Positions 1-12,016 of a DNA stretch of 64,000 nucleotides are shown here, piece after piece. Made by a program: the position numbers and the translations under genes. Position 1 is the stretch's first letter. The number at the start of each line of letters is the position of its first letter. The stretch is from Pseudomonas chlororaphis (GTDB lineage Bacteria; Pseudomonadota; Gammaproteobacteria; Pseudomonadales; Pseudomonadaceae): the NCBI RefSeq assembly GCF_001921865.1, contig NZ_MSCT01000005.1, positions 65,001 to 129,000 of the forward strand, written 5' to 3'. A model generated the notes under the pieces. It made no database searches and was not told the DNA's origin. It worked only from the letters and a program-made list of their open reading frames with translations.

Positions 1-1732
<1,732 letters not shown>

Positions 1733-1882
1733 ATATAACACCCAAGCAATTTGCGAACTCGAAAGAGGCCAGATTGCGGTGTGTGAAGACGATACAAACC
1801 GAAAGTTTGCACAACACACAAAGCTATTACATGCCCAATTTGCTGAAGCGAGGCCATCCGGTCACGAGTCAGTACCCGAATT

Positions 1883-2000
1883 TCTTGACGACCATAGAGC
1901 ATTGGAACCACCTGATCCCATCCCGAACTCAGAAGTGAAACGATGCATCGCCGATGGTAGTGTGGGGTTTCCCCATGTGAGAGTAGGTCATCGTCAAGAT
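1883..2000 (+). rRNA. rrf: 5S ribosomal RNA
   Basis: A full-length 5S gene of about 118 nt. The terminal helix is visible: TCTTGACGA at 1883-1891 pairs perfectly with TCGTCAAGA at 1991-1999. The interior has the conserved CCATCCCGAACTCAGAAGTG loop and GTGGGGTTTCCCCATGTGAG arm. It lies about 150 nt after the 23S gene, the normal rrn order. No tRNA is visible between 5S and the terminator. Confidence 0.95.
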
Positions 2001-2010
2001 TAAATTCCGA

Positions 2011-2044
2011 AACCCCAATTGCGAAAGCAGTTGGGGTTTTGCTT
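2011..2044 (+). terminator. rrn operon intrinsic terminator
   Basis: A 12-bp stem with one G:U pair (AACCCCAATTGC / GCAGTTGGGGTT) closed by a GAAA tetraloop and followed by TTTTGCTTTT. It is a textbook rho-independent terminator about 10 nt after 5S, insulating recC from rRNA transcription. Confidence 0.92.
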
Positions 2045-2162
2045 TTGGGCGACAAAAAATGCTTCATTCCTCGCAACACTCGTGTTGTTCCTTTCGGCTG
2101 TCACTGCTGCGCGACGGTGCTAAGGTTCGCCCCTAGCTTTTGCATTTTCCAAGGAAGCCCTT

Positions 2163-5100
2163 ATGCCGGACGCCATGTCCCTCAGCGCTGGTTTTATGGT
2201 GGTTCACGGCAACCGCCTGGATGAGCTGCGCAGCCTGGTGGTCAGCTGGATGCGGCGTTACCCCTTGGCGCCTCTGGAAAACGAGATCGCTCTGGTGCAG
2301 AGCAATGGCATCGCTCAATGGCTGAAACTGGCACTGGCGGAAGATCCTGAGGAAGACGACATGGGCGGCTGCGGCATCGCCGCGGCCATCGACGTACAGC
2401 TTCCGGGCAGTTTTATGTGGCAGCTCTATCGCATGGTGTTGGGGCGCGATGAAATTCCACCCAAATCCCTTCTGGATAAAGCCCCGCTGACCTGGCGTCT
2501 GATGCGGCTCTTGCCTGAGCTGATCGGCCAGCCGCACTTCGAACCCCTGCAACGTTTTCTCACTCATGACACGGATCTGCGCAAGCGCTATCAATTGGCT
2601 GAGCGCCTGGCCGACCTGTTCGACCAATATCAGGTCTATCGTGCCGACTGGCTGGAAGATTGGGCGGCAGGACGTCATCAACTGCGCAGTGCGCGGGGCG
2701 AAGCCAAGGCCCTGGCTCCGGCCAATTGCTGGCAAGCCGAACTCTGGCGCGCATTGTTGCTGGATGTGGGCGAAGAGGGCATGGCGCAGAGCCGCGCCGG
2801 TGTCCATCAGCGTTTTATCGAGCGTATTCTCACCCTGGAAAACGCACCACAGGGTTTGCCTTCGCGAGTGATCGTTTTCGGGATTTCTTCCTTGCCGGCA
2901 CAAGCTCTCGAAGCCTTGGCCGGATTGGCTCGATTCAGCCAGGTCCTGCTGTGTGTGCATAACCCCTGTCGTCACCATTGGGCGGATATCGTCGCCGACA
3001 AGGATTTACTGCGCCATCAGTACAAGCGCCAGGCGCGCAAAGCAGGAATGCCTGTGGCGCTCGACCCGCAAACCCTGCATCAACATGCCCACCCGCTGCT
3101 GGCTGCGTGGGGTAAGCAAGGGCGCGACTACATCAGTCTGCTCGACAGTTACGATGATCCCAACAGCTATCGCTCGGCCTTTCGCGATGGGCGTATCGAC
3201 CTCTTCAGCGAGAGCGAGCCGCAAACCCTGCTGAACCAGTTGCAGGACGATATTCTCGAATTGCGCCCGCTGGAGGAAACCCGTCAGCTGTGGCCGACAG
3301 TCGATCTGCGGCAGGACAAGTCGATCCGTTTTCACATAGCCCACAGTGCCCAGCGCGAAGTGGAGATCCTTCACGACCAACTGCTCGCGCGCTTCAGTGA
3401 GGACGCTGATTTGTGCCCGCGAGATGTGATCGTGATGGTGCCGGATGTCGACAGTTATGCTCCGCATATCCGAGCGATTTTTGGCCAGTTGGAGCGTGAC
3501 GATCGGCGCTTCATTCCATTCACCCTGACGGACCAGGGCCAACGTGGCCGCGATCCATTGCTGATTGCCGTGGAGCATCTGCTCAAGCTGCCGGACAGCC
3601 GTTTTCCCGTCAGCGAAATTCTCGACCTTTTGGACGTTCCCGCATTACGCGCACGCTTTGGCGTCGATGAGGCCGACCTGCCGACCCTGCATCGCTGGAT
3701 CGAAGGCGCGGGTATCCGCTGGGGGATGAATGCGCAGCAACGGGCCGACCTGGGGTTGCCAGAGAAACTGGAACAGAACAGCTGGCGTTTCGGCCTGCGC
3801 CGGATGTTGCTGGGATATGCCGTAGGGCGTTCCGACGCCTGCGAAGGGATCGAACCCTACGACGAGATCGGTGGCCTGGATGCGGCCTTGATCGGTCCGT
3901 TGGTGGCGTTGCTCGATGCGCTGGATGTGGCCTACCAGAGCCTTACCCTGCCGGCTACGCCGTCCCAGTGGGGGGAACGCCTGCAAGCACTGACGCAGCA
4001 GTTTTTCCTCGCCAGCACCGAGCATGACGACTATTTGCTGAGCCAGTTGGAAGACCTGCGCGAAACCTGGCTGGAAACCTGCGAGTCGGTCGGCCTGTAC
4101 GATGAGTTGCCATTGACCGTGGTGCGGGAGGCCTGGCTGGCTGGCCTGGACCAGGGGCGTCTGTCCCAGCGCTTCCTGGCCGGCGCGGTGAACTTCTGCA
4201 CGTTGATGCCGATGCGCGCGATTCCCTTCAAGCTGGTGTGCCTGTTGGGGATGAACGACGGTGACTACCCTCGGGCACAACCGCCGCTGGATTTCGACCT
4301 GATGGGCAGCGACTATCGGCCCGGTGACCGCTCACGGCGCGAGGACGACCGTTATTTGCTGCTGGAAGCGCTGCTTTCGGCGCGGGATCAGTTGTACGTC
4401 AGTTGGGTCGGCCGCAGCATTCGCGACAACAGCGAGCGTCCGGCTTCGGTGCTGATCGGTCAGTTGCGCGATCACTTGGCCAGCGGCTGGAAGCTGACGA
4501 GCGAGCCTGGCGAACTGCTTGAGGCCATGACCCAGGAGCATCCGCTGCAACCTTTCAGTGCCCGCTATTTCCACGAAGGCGACGACCTGTTCAGTTATGC
4601 GCGAGAGTGGCAACTGTTGCACCAGGCGCAGCCCGCTCCTCAAACGCTGGAGCCTCTGGTGCCCTATGTCCAGGAGGAGCCTTTGAGCCTGGGGCAGTTG
4701 CAGGATTTCCTGCGAAACCCGGTGCGGCATTTCTTCAGCCAGCGTTTGAAGGTGTTCTTCGAGGCGGCCGATGCGCCGTTAGCCGATGAAGAGCCGTTTG
4801 TGCTCGACGCGCTGCAACGTTACAGCCTGAGTGACAGCTTGCTGGAGGCGGCGTTGAACAGTGCCGGTGATCCAGAGCAGGCCCTGCTGGACCAGGCACA
4901 ACGGCTACAGGCCAGCGGCCTGCTGCCCATGGCCGGTTTTGGCGAGAGTCTGCAAAGAGAGTTGATCGAGCCTTTGCCGGATCTGTTGATGCGTTATCGA
5001 CAATTGCTGGAGCTCTGGCCGATCCCGCTTACCAGTGCCTTGCCAGTGACTCTGGAGCTCAAGGGCGTGAGCCTAGAGGGCTGGCTGAGCGGCTTGCATC

Positions 5101-5615
5101 AACGCAGCGATGGCGGGTTGCTGTCGGTCACGACCATCCCCAATAGCATCGGCTCGTCCAAGACTCGAAAGTGGCATCGCCTGACTCGTCCCTGGGTCAA
5201 CCATCTGGTGGCCTGTGCCAGCGGCTATACCTTGACCACTGCGTTGGTGGCCAGTGATGACACGTTGTTGTTATCGCCTCTGGACCCTGGCTCGGCGTTG
5301 CAAAGCCTGGGCGACTTGCTGCTGGCCTGGCAGACGGGCATGTGCCAGCCGTTGCCGGTGGCGGTAAAAACCGCCTTTGCCTGGCTCGGCCAGAGCGATC
5401 CGGGCAAAGCCGAAGCGGCGGCGCGTAAAGCTTATGAGGGAGACGGCCAGACTACCGACGGCGAACGTCGGGAAAGCCCGGCCCTGGCGCGTCAATACCC
5501 GGACTACAACGCATTGATGGCCGATGAAACCTTCAGCGGCTGGGCCGACTCGCTGTACCGCCCACTGCTGCAAGCGCCTTGGCGCTCTGCGATTGATGGG
5601 GAGGCTGACGCATGA
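2163..5615 (+). CDS. recC: Exodeoxyribonuclease V subunit gamma (RecC)
   Basis: A 1150-aa RecC subunit of RecBCD, the cytoplasmic helicase-nuclease that processes double-strand breaks and recognises Chi. The N-terminal part (MVVHGNRLDELRSL; QSNGIAQWLKLALAE) matches the degenerate helicase-like fold of RecC, which lacks a working Walker A motif. The middle contains the family string LMPMRAIPFKLVCLLGMNDG near residue 680. Length is close to E. coli RecC (1122 aa). The ATG at 2163 has AAGGAA about 7 nt upstream; a second ATG at 2175 is possible. Its stop overlaps the recB start by 4 nt (ATGA), so recCBD is one translationally coupled operon. The order recC-recB-recD without ptrA is usual for Pseudomonas. 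Confidence 0.96.
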   Translation: MPDAMSLSAGFMVVHGNRLDELRSLVVSWMRRYPLAPLENEIALVQSNGIAQWLKLALAEDPEEDDMGGCGIAAAIDVQLPGSFMWQLYRMVLGRDEIPPKSLLDKAPLTWRLMRLLPELIGQPHFEPLQRFLTHDTDLRKRYQLAERLADLFDQYQVYRADWLEDWAAGRHQLRSARGEAKALAPANCWQAELWRALLLDVGEEGMAQSRAGVHQRFIERILTLENAPQGLPSRVIVFGISSLPAQALEALAGLARFSQVLLCVHNPCRHHWADIVADKDLLRHQYKRQARKAGMPVALDPQTLHQHAHPLLAAWGKQGRDYISLLDSYDDPNSYRSAFRDGRIDLFSESEPQTLLNQLQDDILELRPLEETRQLWPTVDLRQDKSIRFHIAHSAQREVEILHDQLLARFSEDADLCPRDVIVMVPDVDSYAPHIRAIFGQLERDDRRFIPFTLTDQGQRGRDPLLIAVEHLLKLPDSRFPVSEILDLLDVPALRARFGVDEADLPTLHRWIEGAGIRWGMNAQQRADLGLPEKLEQNSWRFGLRRMLLGYAVGRSDACEGIEPYDEIGGLDAALIGPLVALLDALDVAYQSLTLPATPSQWGERLQALTQQFFLASTEHDDYLLSQLEDLRETWLETCESVGLYDELPLTVVREAWLAGLDQGRLSQRFLAGAVNFCTLMPMRAIPFKLVCLLGMNDGDYPRAQPPLDFDLMGSDYRPGDRSRREDDRYLLLEALLSARDQLYVSWVGRSIRDNSERPASVLIGQLRDHLASGWKLTSEPGELLEAMTQEHPLQPFSARYFHEGDDLFSYAREWQLLHQAQPAPQTLEPLVPYVQEEPLSLGQLQDFLRNPVRHFFSQRLKVFFEAADAPLADEEPFVLDALQRYSLSDSLLEAALNSAGDPEQALLDQAQRLQASGLLPMAGFGESLQRELIEPLPDLLMRYRQLLELWPIPLTSALPVTLELKGVSLEGWLSGLHQRSDGGLLSVTTIPNSIGSSKTRKWHRLTRPWVNHLVACASGYTLTTALVASDDTLLLSPLDPGSALQSLGDLLLAWQTGMCQPLPVAVKTAFAWLGQSDPGKAEAAARKAYEGDGQTTDGERRESPALARQYPDYNALMADETFSGWADSLYRPLLQAPWRSAIDGEADA

Positions 5616-8600
5616 CCCGGCAAGCACCTCTGGCCCTGGCGTTTCCGCTACGGGGCAGCCAACTGATCGAAGCCAGCGCCGGCACCGGCAAGACCTTTAC
5701 CATCTCGGCGCTGTACCTGCGCCTGGTGCTGGGGCATGGCGGCGAAGAGGCCGGGTTCGGCCGCGAACTGCTGCCTCCGCAGATCCTAGTGGTGACCTTC
5801 ACCGACGCGGCGACCAAGGAGCTGCGCGAGCGGATCCGCACCCGTCTGGCTGAGGCCGCACGTTTCTTCCGGGATGAAACCGCCGCGCCGGATGCGCTGA
5901 TCGCCGAGTTACGCGAACAGTTCGCCGCCGAGCAATGGCCGGGGTGCGCCAGCCGGCTGGACATCGCCGCGCAGTGGATGGACGAGGCCGCGGTCTCGAC
6001 CATCCATAGCTGGTGTCAGCGCATGTTGCGCGAACATGCGTTCGACAGCGGCAGCCTCTTTACCCAGACCCTGGAAACCGATCACAGCGATTTACTGGGC
6101 GAAGTGCTGCGCGACTACTGGCGCCTGTTTTGTTACCCGATGCAGGGCGATGCGCTGAACTGGGTGCGGGCCAACTGGGGTGGGCCGGCGGCCCTGCTAC
6201 CCAGGGTGCGTGCGTTGTTCGGCAGCGAGCGGGAAGCGCTCGATGAACGCTCGCCGGCAGAGCTGATCGACGCCTGCCTGCTGGAGCGGCGCGAAGCCCT
6301 GGTGCAGCTCAAGGCGCCGTGGTTGCAATGGGCCGCGCAATTGCGGGAGATCTGCCTGCAAGGCGTCGCTAACAAGGCGGTCGATGGTCGGAAGATGCAG
6401 GCCCGTTACTTCGAGCCCTGGTTCGACAAGATCATCGCCTGGGCCGAAGACGAAACCATCGAGCAACTGGATATCGGCACCGGCTTCAGCCGCCTGACCC
6501 CCGAAGGCATGGCCGAGGCCTGGAAAGGCGAAGCACCGGATCACCCCGCACTGGCGGCCATGGCCGGCTTGAAAAGCGCGCTCGATGTCTTGCCAAGCCC
6601 TGATGCCGCGGTACTGCAACATGCCGCGCGTTGGGTCGGCGCACGTTTCGAGGAAGAAAAGCGTCGACGGGCCGAAATGGGCTTCGACGACATGCTGCTG
6701 CGCCTCGACGCGGCCTTGCAGGCCGAGGGCGGCGAGCGCCTGGCGACGCTGATTCGCGAGCAGTTCCCGGTGGCGTTGATCGACGAGTTCCAGGACACCG
6801 ACCCGGTGCAGTACCGGATCTTCGAAAGCATCTACCGCATCGAGGACAACAATCCAGAGACCGGACTGTTTCTGATCGGTGACCCCAAGCAGGCGATCTA
6901 TGCCTTTCGTGGGGCGGATATCTACACCTACCTGCGCGCTCGCCAGGCTACCAGCGGCCGCTTGCACACCCTGGGTACCAACTTCCGCTCCAGTCATGCC
7001 ATGGTCCATGCGGTGAACCATGTGTTCGCGCGTGCCGAGTCCCGGGAGCAAGGGCGTGGTGCGTTCCTGTTCCGCGAACAGAGCGGAGAGAACCCGGTGC
7101 CGTTCCTGTCGGTGGCATCGCAGGGGCGTAAAGAACAGCTACAGATAGACGGACGACTAATTCCGGCACTGAATATCTGGCACCTGCCGACAGAGCAGCC
7201 CATTTCCGGCGCCCTGTACCGGCAACAACTGGCGGCGGCCTGCGCCAGCGAAATCGTCGCGCTGCTCAACGGCGGACAGCAGAACAGTGCCGGGTTCGCC
7301 CGGGACGGGCAGCCCTTCAAAGGGTTGTTGCCGGCAGACATCGCGATTCTGGTGCGCGATGGCAAGGAGGCCCAGGCCGTGCGTGGTGAACTGGCCGCGC
7401 GCGGGGTACGCAGCGTCTACCTGTCGGACAAGGATTCGGTGTTCGCCGCCCAGGAGGCCCACGACCTTCTGGCCTGGCTCAAGGCTTGCGCCGAACCGGA
7501 TGTCGAGCGCCCGCTGCGCGCCGCGTTGGCCTCCATCACCCTGAACCTGCCGCTGGTTGAGCTGGAGCGCTTGAACCAGGACGAGCTGGCCTGGGAGAGC
7601 CGGGTCATGCAGTTTCGCGGTTACCGCCTGATCTGGCGGACCCAGGGGGTGCTGCCGATGTTGCGTCGCCTGCTGCATGACTTCCAGTTGCCCCAGGCCT
7701 TGATTGCCCGCAGCGACGGCGAGCGGGTCCTGACCAACCTGCTGCATTTGTCCGAACTGTTGCAGCAAGCAGCTTCCGAGCTGGACGGCGAACAAGCGCT
7801 GATCCGCCATCTGGCCGAGCATCTGGCATTGTCCGGCCAGGCTGGCGAAGAACAGATCCTGCGCCTGGAAAGCGACGAGCAGCTGGTCAAGGTCGTGACC
7901 ATCCACAAATCCAAGGGCTTGGAATACCCGTTGGTGTTCTTGCCCTTTATCTGTTCGAGCAAGCCGGTGGACGGCAGCCGCCTGCCGTTGCATTACCACG
8001 ATGCAGCGGGCAAGGCGCAGGTAACGCTGCACCCGACCGCGGAGCTGATCGCCCAGGCCGACGACGAACGCCTGGCCGAAGACCTGCGCTTGCTCTATGT
8101 CGCCCTGACCCGTGCCCAGCATGCCTGCTGGCTGGGGGTTGTCGACCTCAAGCGCGGCAACCACAGCAGTTCGGTGTTGCACCTCTCGGCCCTGGGTTAC
8201 CTGTTGGGCGGCGGTGCGTTGTTGGGTGAGTCCAGTGCCCTGGCTCGCTGGCTGCAGGACCTGCAGCAAGGCTGCGAGGCAGTGAGCGTCGACGAAATGC
8301 CGAGTCCTTCCGAGAGCCGCTTCCACCCGCCGCGCAACGACGCCACCCTGTTGGCGCCCTTGATGCCCAAGCGGCGTGCCGCGGAAAACTGGTGGATTGC
8401 CTCCTACAGTGCCCTGCACATCGGCGACAGCCTGGGGGCCGGCAGCACCGAGGCCCCGGAAAACCCGCAGGCGCAAAAGCTTTTCGACGACGAGCGGCTC
8501 GACCCCGATGCGCCCCGCGAAGTCGTGGCCAGCGGTGTGGATATTCATCGTTTCCCCCGTGGGCCGAACCCGGGGACCTTCCTTCACGGCCTGCTGGAGT

Positions 8601-9304
8601 GGGCGGGCGACGAAGGTTTCGCCGCCGACCCCGCAGCCATTGAGGATGCCATCGGTCGTCGCTGCAATCGCCGGGGCTGGGAAGGCTGGATCCGTACCTT
8701 GAGCGACTGGTTACGGCATCTATTGCAACTGCCTTTGCCGGCCGGTGCGGGGCGACCGCCAGTGGTGCTCGCACAACTGACCCAGTACCGAGTCGAGATG
8801 GAATTCTGGTTCGCCAGCCACAAGGTCGATGTGCTCAAGCTCGACGAACTGGTACGCCAGCACACGCATCAGGGCGTGCCGCGGGTGACGGCCGAGCCGG
8901 TACTGCTCAACGGCATGTTCAAGGGGTTTATCGACCTGACCTTCGAGCACGAGGGGCGCTATTACGTGGCCGACTACAAATCCAACTGGCTGGGCGTGGA
9001 CGACGCCGCCTATACCGAGCAGGCCATGGAACAATCGATTCTCGACAACCGTTACGACCTGCAATACGTGTTGTACCTGCTGGCCCTGCACCGCCAGTTG
9101 CGGGCGCGCCTGGCGGACTACGATTACGACCGGCACGTGGGCGGCGCCCTGTACCTGTTCTTGCGTGGCACGGGCTCGGCCAGCCGCGGCGTGTATTTCA
9201 CCCGGCCGCCCCGTGAACTGATCGAGCGCCTGGACCGGTTGTTCCAGGGCAAGCCCGAGCAACCCAAGGCCGAGCCGGCGTGGGAACAGGGAGTATTGCT
9301 GTGA
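5612..9304 (+). CDS. recB: Exodeoxyribonuclease V subunit beta (RecB)
   Basis: A 1230-aa RecB: 3'-5' SF1 helicase plus the only nuclease site of RecBCD. Visible motifs: Walker A ASAGTGKT at residues 21-28; motif II DEFQDTDPVQ near residue 390; motif III GDPKQAIYAFRGAD near 423; motif V/VI TIHKSKGLEYP and LLYVALTRAQ; and the C-terminal RecB nuclease motif ADYKSNW near residue 1120, with the catalytic Asp and Lys. Length is near E. coli RecB (1180 aa). It overlaps recC by 4 nt upstream, and its stop overlaps the recD GTG start by 4 nt. Confidence 0.97.
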   Translation: MTRQAPLALAFPLRGSQLIEASAGTGKTFTISALYLRLVLGHGGEEAGFGRELLPPQILVVTFTDAATKELRERIRTRLAEAARFFRDETAAPDALIAELREQFAAEQWPGCASRLDIAAQWMDEAAVSTIHSWCQRMLREHAFDSGSLFTQTLETDHSDLLGEVLRDYWRLFCYPMQGDALNWVRANWGGPAALLPRVRALFGSEREALDERSPAELIDACLLERREALVQLKAPWLQWAAQLREICLQGVANKAVDGRKMQARYFEPWFDKIIAWAEDETIEQLDIGTGFSRLTPEGMAEAWKGEAPDHPALAAMAGLKSALDVLPSPDAAVLQHAARWVGARFEEEKRRRAEMGFDDMLLRLDAALQAEGGERLATLIREQFPVALIDEFQDTDPVQYRIFESIYRIEDNNPETGLFLIGDPKQAIYAFRGADIYTYLRARQATSGRLHTLGTNFRSSHAMVHAVNHVFARAESREQGRGAFLFREQSGENPVPFLSVASQGRKEQLQIDGRLIPALNIWHLPTEQPISGALYRQQLAAACASEIVALLNGGQQNSAGFARDGQPFKGLLPADIAILVRDGKEAQAVRGELAARGVRSVYLSDKDSVFAAQEAHDLLAWLKACAEPDVERPLRAALASITLNLPLVELERLNQDELAWESRVMQFRGYRLIWRTQGVLPMLRRLLHDFQLPQALIARSDGERVLTNLLHLSELLQQAASELDGEQALIRHLAEHLALSGQAGEEQILRLESDEQLVKVVTIHKSKGLEYPLVFLPFICSSKPVDGSRLPLHYHDAAGKAQVTLHPTAELIAQADDERLAEDLRLLYVALTRAQHACWLGVVDLKRGNHSSSVLHLSALGYLLGGGALLGESSALARWLQDLQQGCEAVSVDEMPSPSESRFHPPRNDATLLAPLMPKRRAAENWWIASYSALHIGDSLGAGSTEAPENPQAQKLFDDERLDPDAPREVVASGVDIHRFPRGPNPGTFLHGLLEWAGDEGFAADPAAIEDAIGRRCNRRGWEGWIRTLSDWLRHLLQLPLPAGAGRPPVVLAQLTQYRVEMEFWFASHKVDVLKLDELVRQHTHQGVPRVTAEPVLLNGMFKGFIDLTFEHEGRYYVADYKSNWLGVDDAAYTEQAMEQSILDNRYDLQYVLYLLALHRQLRARLADYDYDRHVGGALYLFLRGTGSASRGVYFTRPPRELIERLDRLFQGKPEQPKAEPAWEQGVLL

Positions 9305-11376
9305 GCGAGGATCTGCTGACATCTCTTGAACCGCGGCCGCAGCCCGACCTGATGCCCCTGGTGCGGGCCGACGACCTGCTGTCATTGCTCGATCGCTGGG
9401 TCGAGCGGGGCTGGTTGCGTGCCCTGGACAAAGCCTTTGTGTCCTTTCTCCATGAGCTGGAACCGCAAGGCGATCCGCGGGTGCTGATGGCTGCCGCGCT
9501 GACCAGCCATCAGCTGGGCCATGGCCATGTCTGCCTGGACTTGTTCGAGACCCTCAAGGAGCCGGACTTCGCCCTGTCCCTGCCACCTGAAGGCGACCTG
9601 CAAAGCACGGCCGCGGTATTGCCATCGCAAGTGCTGGCGACGCTGGAGGGCGCGCACTGGTGCAAGGCCCTGGCGACCAGTGGCCTGGTGGCGTTGGCGG
9701 CCGATCAGAGCGAGCACGCTCGCCAGCGGCCTCTGGTGTTGTCGGGCAAACGCCTGTATCTGCGCCGTTACTGGGCCTACGAGCGGCGTATCGACAACGC
9801 CTTGCGCCAGCGCCTGGCGGTGCGGGAGGAAACCCCTGCGGATCTCGCCGAGCGCCTCGCCGGTCTGTTCGGTGCGGCCAAGGCGGCGGGGCCGGTCGAC
9901 TGGCAGAAGCTCGCCTGCGCGCTGGCCACCCGTGGCGCCTTCAGCATCATCACCGGTGGGCCGGGAACCGGCAAAACCACGACCGTGGTGCGTCTGCTGG
10001 CCCTGCTCCAGGCTCCGGCCGTCGAAGCCGGCAAGCCGTTGCGCATCCGTCTCGCGGCGCCCACCGGCAAGGCCGCGGCCCGCCTGACCGAGTCCATCAG
10101 TCTGCAAGTACGTTCCCTGTCGGTTGCCGACAGCGTGCGCGAAAAAATTCCCAGCGACGTGACCACGGTGCATCGCCTGTTGGGCAATCGTCCGGGCACC
10201 CGGCACTTCCGTCACCATGCCGGCAACCGCTTGCCGCTGGATGTGCTGGTGGTCGACGAAGCCTCGATGATCGACCTGGAGATGATGGCCAACCTGCTCG
10301 ATGCCCTGCCCATGCATGCTCGCCTGGTGTTGCTGGGAGACAAGGACCAGCTGGCCTCGGTGGAAGCCGGCGCGGTGCTCGGCGATTTGTGCCGCGACGC
10401 CGAAGCCGGCTGGTACAGTCCGCAAACGCGTAGCTGGCTCGAGGCGGTCAGCGCAGAACGCCTGGCTGATAGCGGCTTGCAGGAGGACAGCACAGGCGCT
10501 CATCCGCTGGCCCAGCAGGTGGTGATGCTGCGCCACTCCCGACGTTTCGGCGAAGGCAGCGGTATCGGCCAGTTGGCACGTTGGGTCAACCAGCAACAGG
10601 CAGAGGAAGCGCGCCGGCTGCTGGCTGCCCGTAGCCATGCCGACCTGTATGGCTTGAGCCTCAAGGGCGAACAGGACCGCGCCCTGGAGCGCTTGTTGCT
10701 GGAAGGCCACGGCGACGGGCCGCAGGGGTACCGGCATTACCTGAGCCTGTTGCGCGGTCAGCGCCCGCCCGCAGGTACCGTGCTGGAAGATCCGCGCTGG
10801 ACCACCTGGGCCCGCGACGTGCTGTCGGCCTTCGATCAGTTTCAGTTGCTCTGCGCGGTGCGCAAGGGCCCCTGGGGCGTCGAGGGGCTGAACCAGCGGA
10901 TCACCGCCGCCCTGTTCAAGGCACGGCTGATCGAAAGCGACCAGCAGTGGTATGAGGGTCGTCCGGTGCTGATGACCCGCAACGACTATGGCTTGGGCCT
11001 GATGAACGGCGATATCGGCATCGCCTTGAAGCTGCCCGAGCACGACGGCACCGAGGGTGGGCGTCAGGTGCTGCGGGTGGCTTTTCCGCGCAACGATGGC
11101 CAGGGCGGGGTGCGCTTCGTGCTGCCGAGCCGGCTCAACGACGTGGAGACCGTGTACGCCATGACCGTGCACAAGTCCCAGGGCTCGGAGTTCGCTCACA
11201 CCGCGCTGATCCTGCCCGAGGCATTGAACCCGGTGCTGACCAAGGAGCTGATCTACACCGGCATTACCCGGGCCAAGGATTGGTTCAGCCTGATCGAGCC
11301 ACGGGCCGGGGTATTCGAAGAGGCGGTGCGGCGCAAGGTCAAGCGCCTGAGCGGTTTGATGCTCGACCTGGGGTGA
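9301..11376 (+). CDS. recD: Exodeoxyribonuclease V subunit alpha (RecD)
   Basis: A 691-aa RecD: 5'-3' SF1 helicase and third RecBCD subunit. It shows Walker A GGPGTGKTTTV near residues 218-228, Walker B VVDEASMID, the Gln motif LLGDKDQLASVEAG and motif V TVHKSQGSEFAH. The start is placed at GTG 9301, which overlaps the recB stop (GTGA) and has AGGGAG about 7 nt upstream. A longer reading from GTG 9280 lies inside recB and is less likely. The subunit set is complete and no motif is broken. Confidence 0.95.
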   Translation: MSEDLLTSLEPRPQPDLMPLVRADDLLSLLDRWVERGWLRALDKAFVSFLHELEPQGDPRVLMAAALTSHQLGHGHVCLDLFETLKEPDFALSLPPEGDLQSTAAVLPSQVLATLEGAHWCKALATSGLVALAADQSEHARQRPLVLSGKRLYLRRYWAYERRIDNALRQRLAVREETPADLAERLAGLFGAAKAAGPVDWQKLACALATRGAFSIITGGPGTGKTTTVVRLLALLQAPAVEAGKPLRIRLAAPTGKAAARLTESISLQVRSLSVADSVREKIPSDVTTVHRLLGNRPGTRHFRHHAGNRLPLDVLVVDEASMIDLEMMANLLDALPMHARLVLLGDKDQLASVEAGAVLGDLCRDAEAGWYSPQTRSWLEAVSAERLADSGLQEDSTGAHPLAQQVVMLRHSRRFGEGSGIGQLARWVNQQQAEEARRLLAARSHADLYGLSLKGEQDRALERLLLEGHGDGPQGYRHYLSLLRGQRPPAGTVLEDPRWTTWARDVLSAFDQFQLLCAVRKGPWGVEGLNQRITAALFKARLIESDQQWYEGRPVLMTRNDYGLGLMNGDIGIALKLPEHDGTEGGRQVLRVAFPRNDGQGGVRFVLPSRLNDVETVYAMTVHKSQGSEFAHTALILPEALNPVLTKELIYTGITRAKDWFSLIEPRAGVFEEAVRRKVKRLSGLMLDLG

Positions 11377-12016
11377 GCGTGGGGGCGCTGGTCTGCGGGA
11401 GGCGTTCGGTTGAAAACCAGCGCATTGTCACCCGGGGCATGGAGTACCCCTTCACGCGTTGCTTATCCGTGCGCAGCAACGAAGCGGCGGTCTGTTATCG
11501 CGTCCATTACGCCGGCTGTTTCTGTGGGCGTCACGGACGGCGAAAGGGCCTGGAGAGCAGCGGCTGTTGTCCCGTAGAAAAGTGCTGAATCCGCCGCGTT
11601 GGCGGGCTTGCAAAGGGGGCTGGGCTTTCATACCGTCGAACCCGCCGTCGCAGCTTGTCGACGGTCTCGCAGATTGACGAAATAGGCCATGAGCGGGCGA
11701 CGTGTTTCTAGTGGTCTCAGCTAACCTCAAGGAGTCCTGGCGGCGTAGTGGCACCTGGTTGAGGTGGCGGGATGGGATCGATGGCAATCGACGCTCCGTG
11801 TAGCGGTTTTTTCACATCTCTGGTCGCGCTGGAGGTTCATCCGGATCTCGCCTTTGGGTGGGCAATACAGGCTATGACGAACAGGAAGGTTGAAATCGCC
11901 AGGTCACTTTTTTCCGCCTCAATCGCCTGCCCTGCATGGCTGGCAACCTCGCGGCGGTTTCGCCGGTTGTGCTATCGTTGCGGCATCATTGTATGAAGAT
12001 CAAAGAGAATCCCTGC
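11377..12016 (+). other. 640-bp gap between recD and yfiR, no supported gene
   Basis: No reading frame here has a convincing ribosome binding site, known motif or Pseudomonas-like codon use. A 49-codon stretch from ATG 11440 is cysteine-rich (six Cys) but has no Shine-Dalgarno. The last 100 nt must hold the yfiR promoter. The gap is long for this genome and may be a decayed gene or an untranslated RNA. Confidence 0.5.

Noticed and set aside
1733..1882. tRNA gene in the 23S-5S spacer
   Set aside because: No cloverleaf with TTCGA-type T loop or CCA-adjacent acceptor stem is apparent; it reads as an ordinary processing spacer.
9382..11199. 605-codon minus-strand frame opposite recD
   Set aside because: Antisense to a complete recD with all helicase motifs; a high-GC shadow frame rich in Gln/His/Arg.
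11452..11787. 111-codon minus-strand frame in the recD-yfiR gap
   Set aside because: Arg-rich translation, no Shine-Dalgarno, no recognisable motif, and codon use unlike the neighbours.
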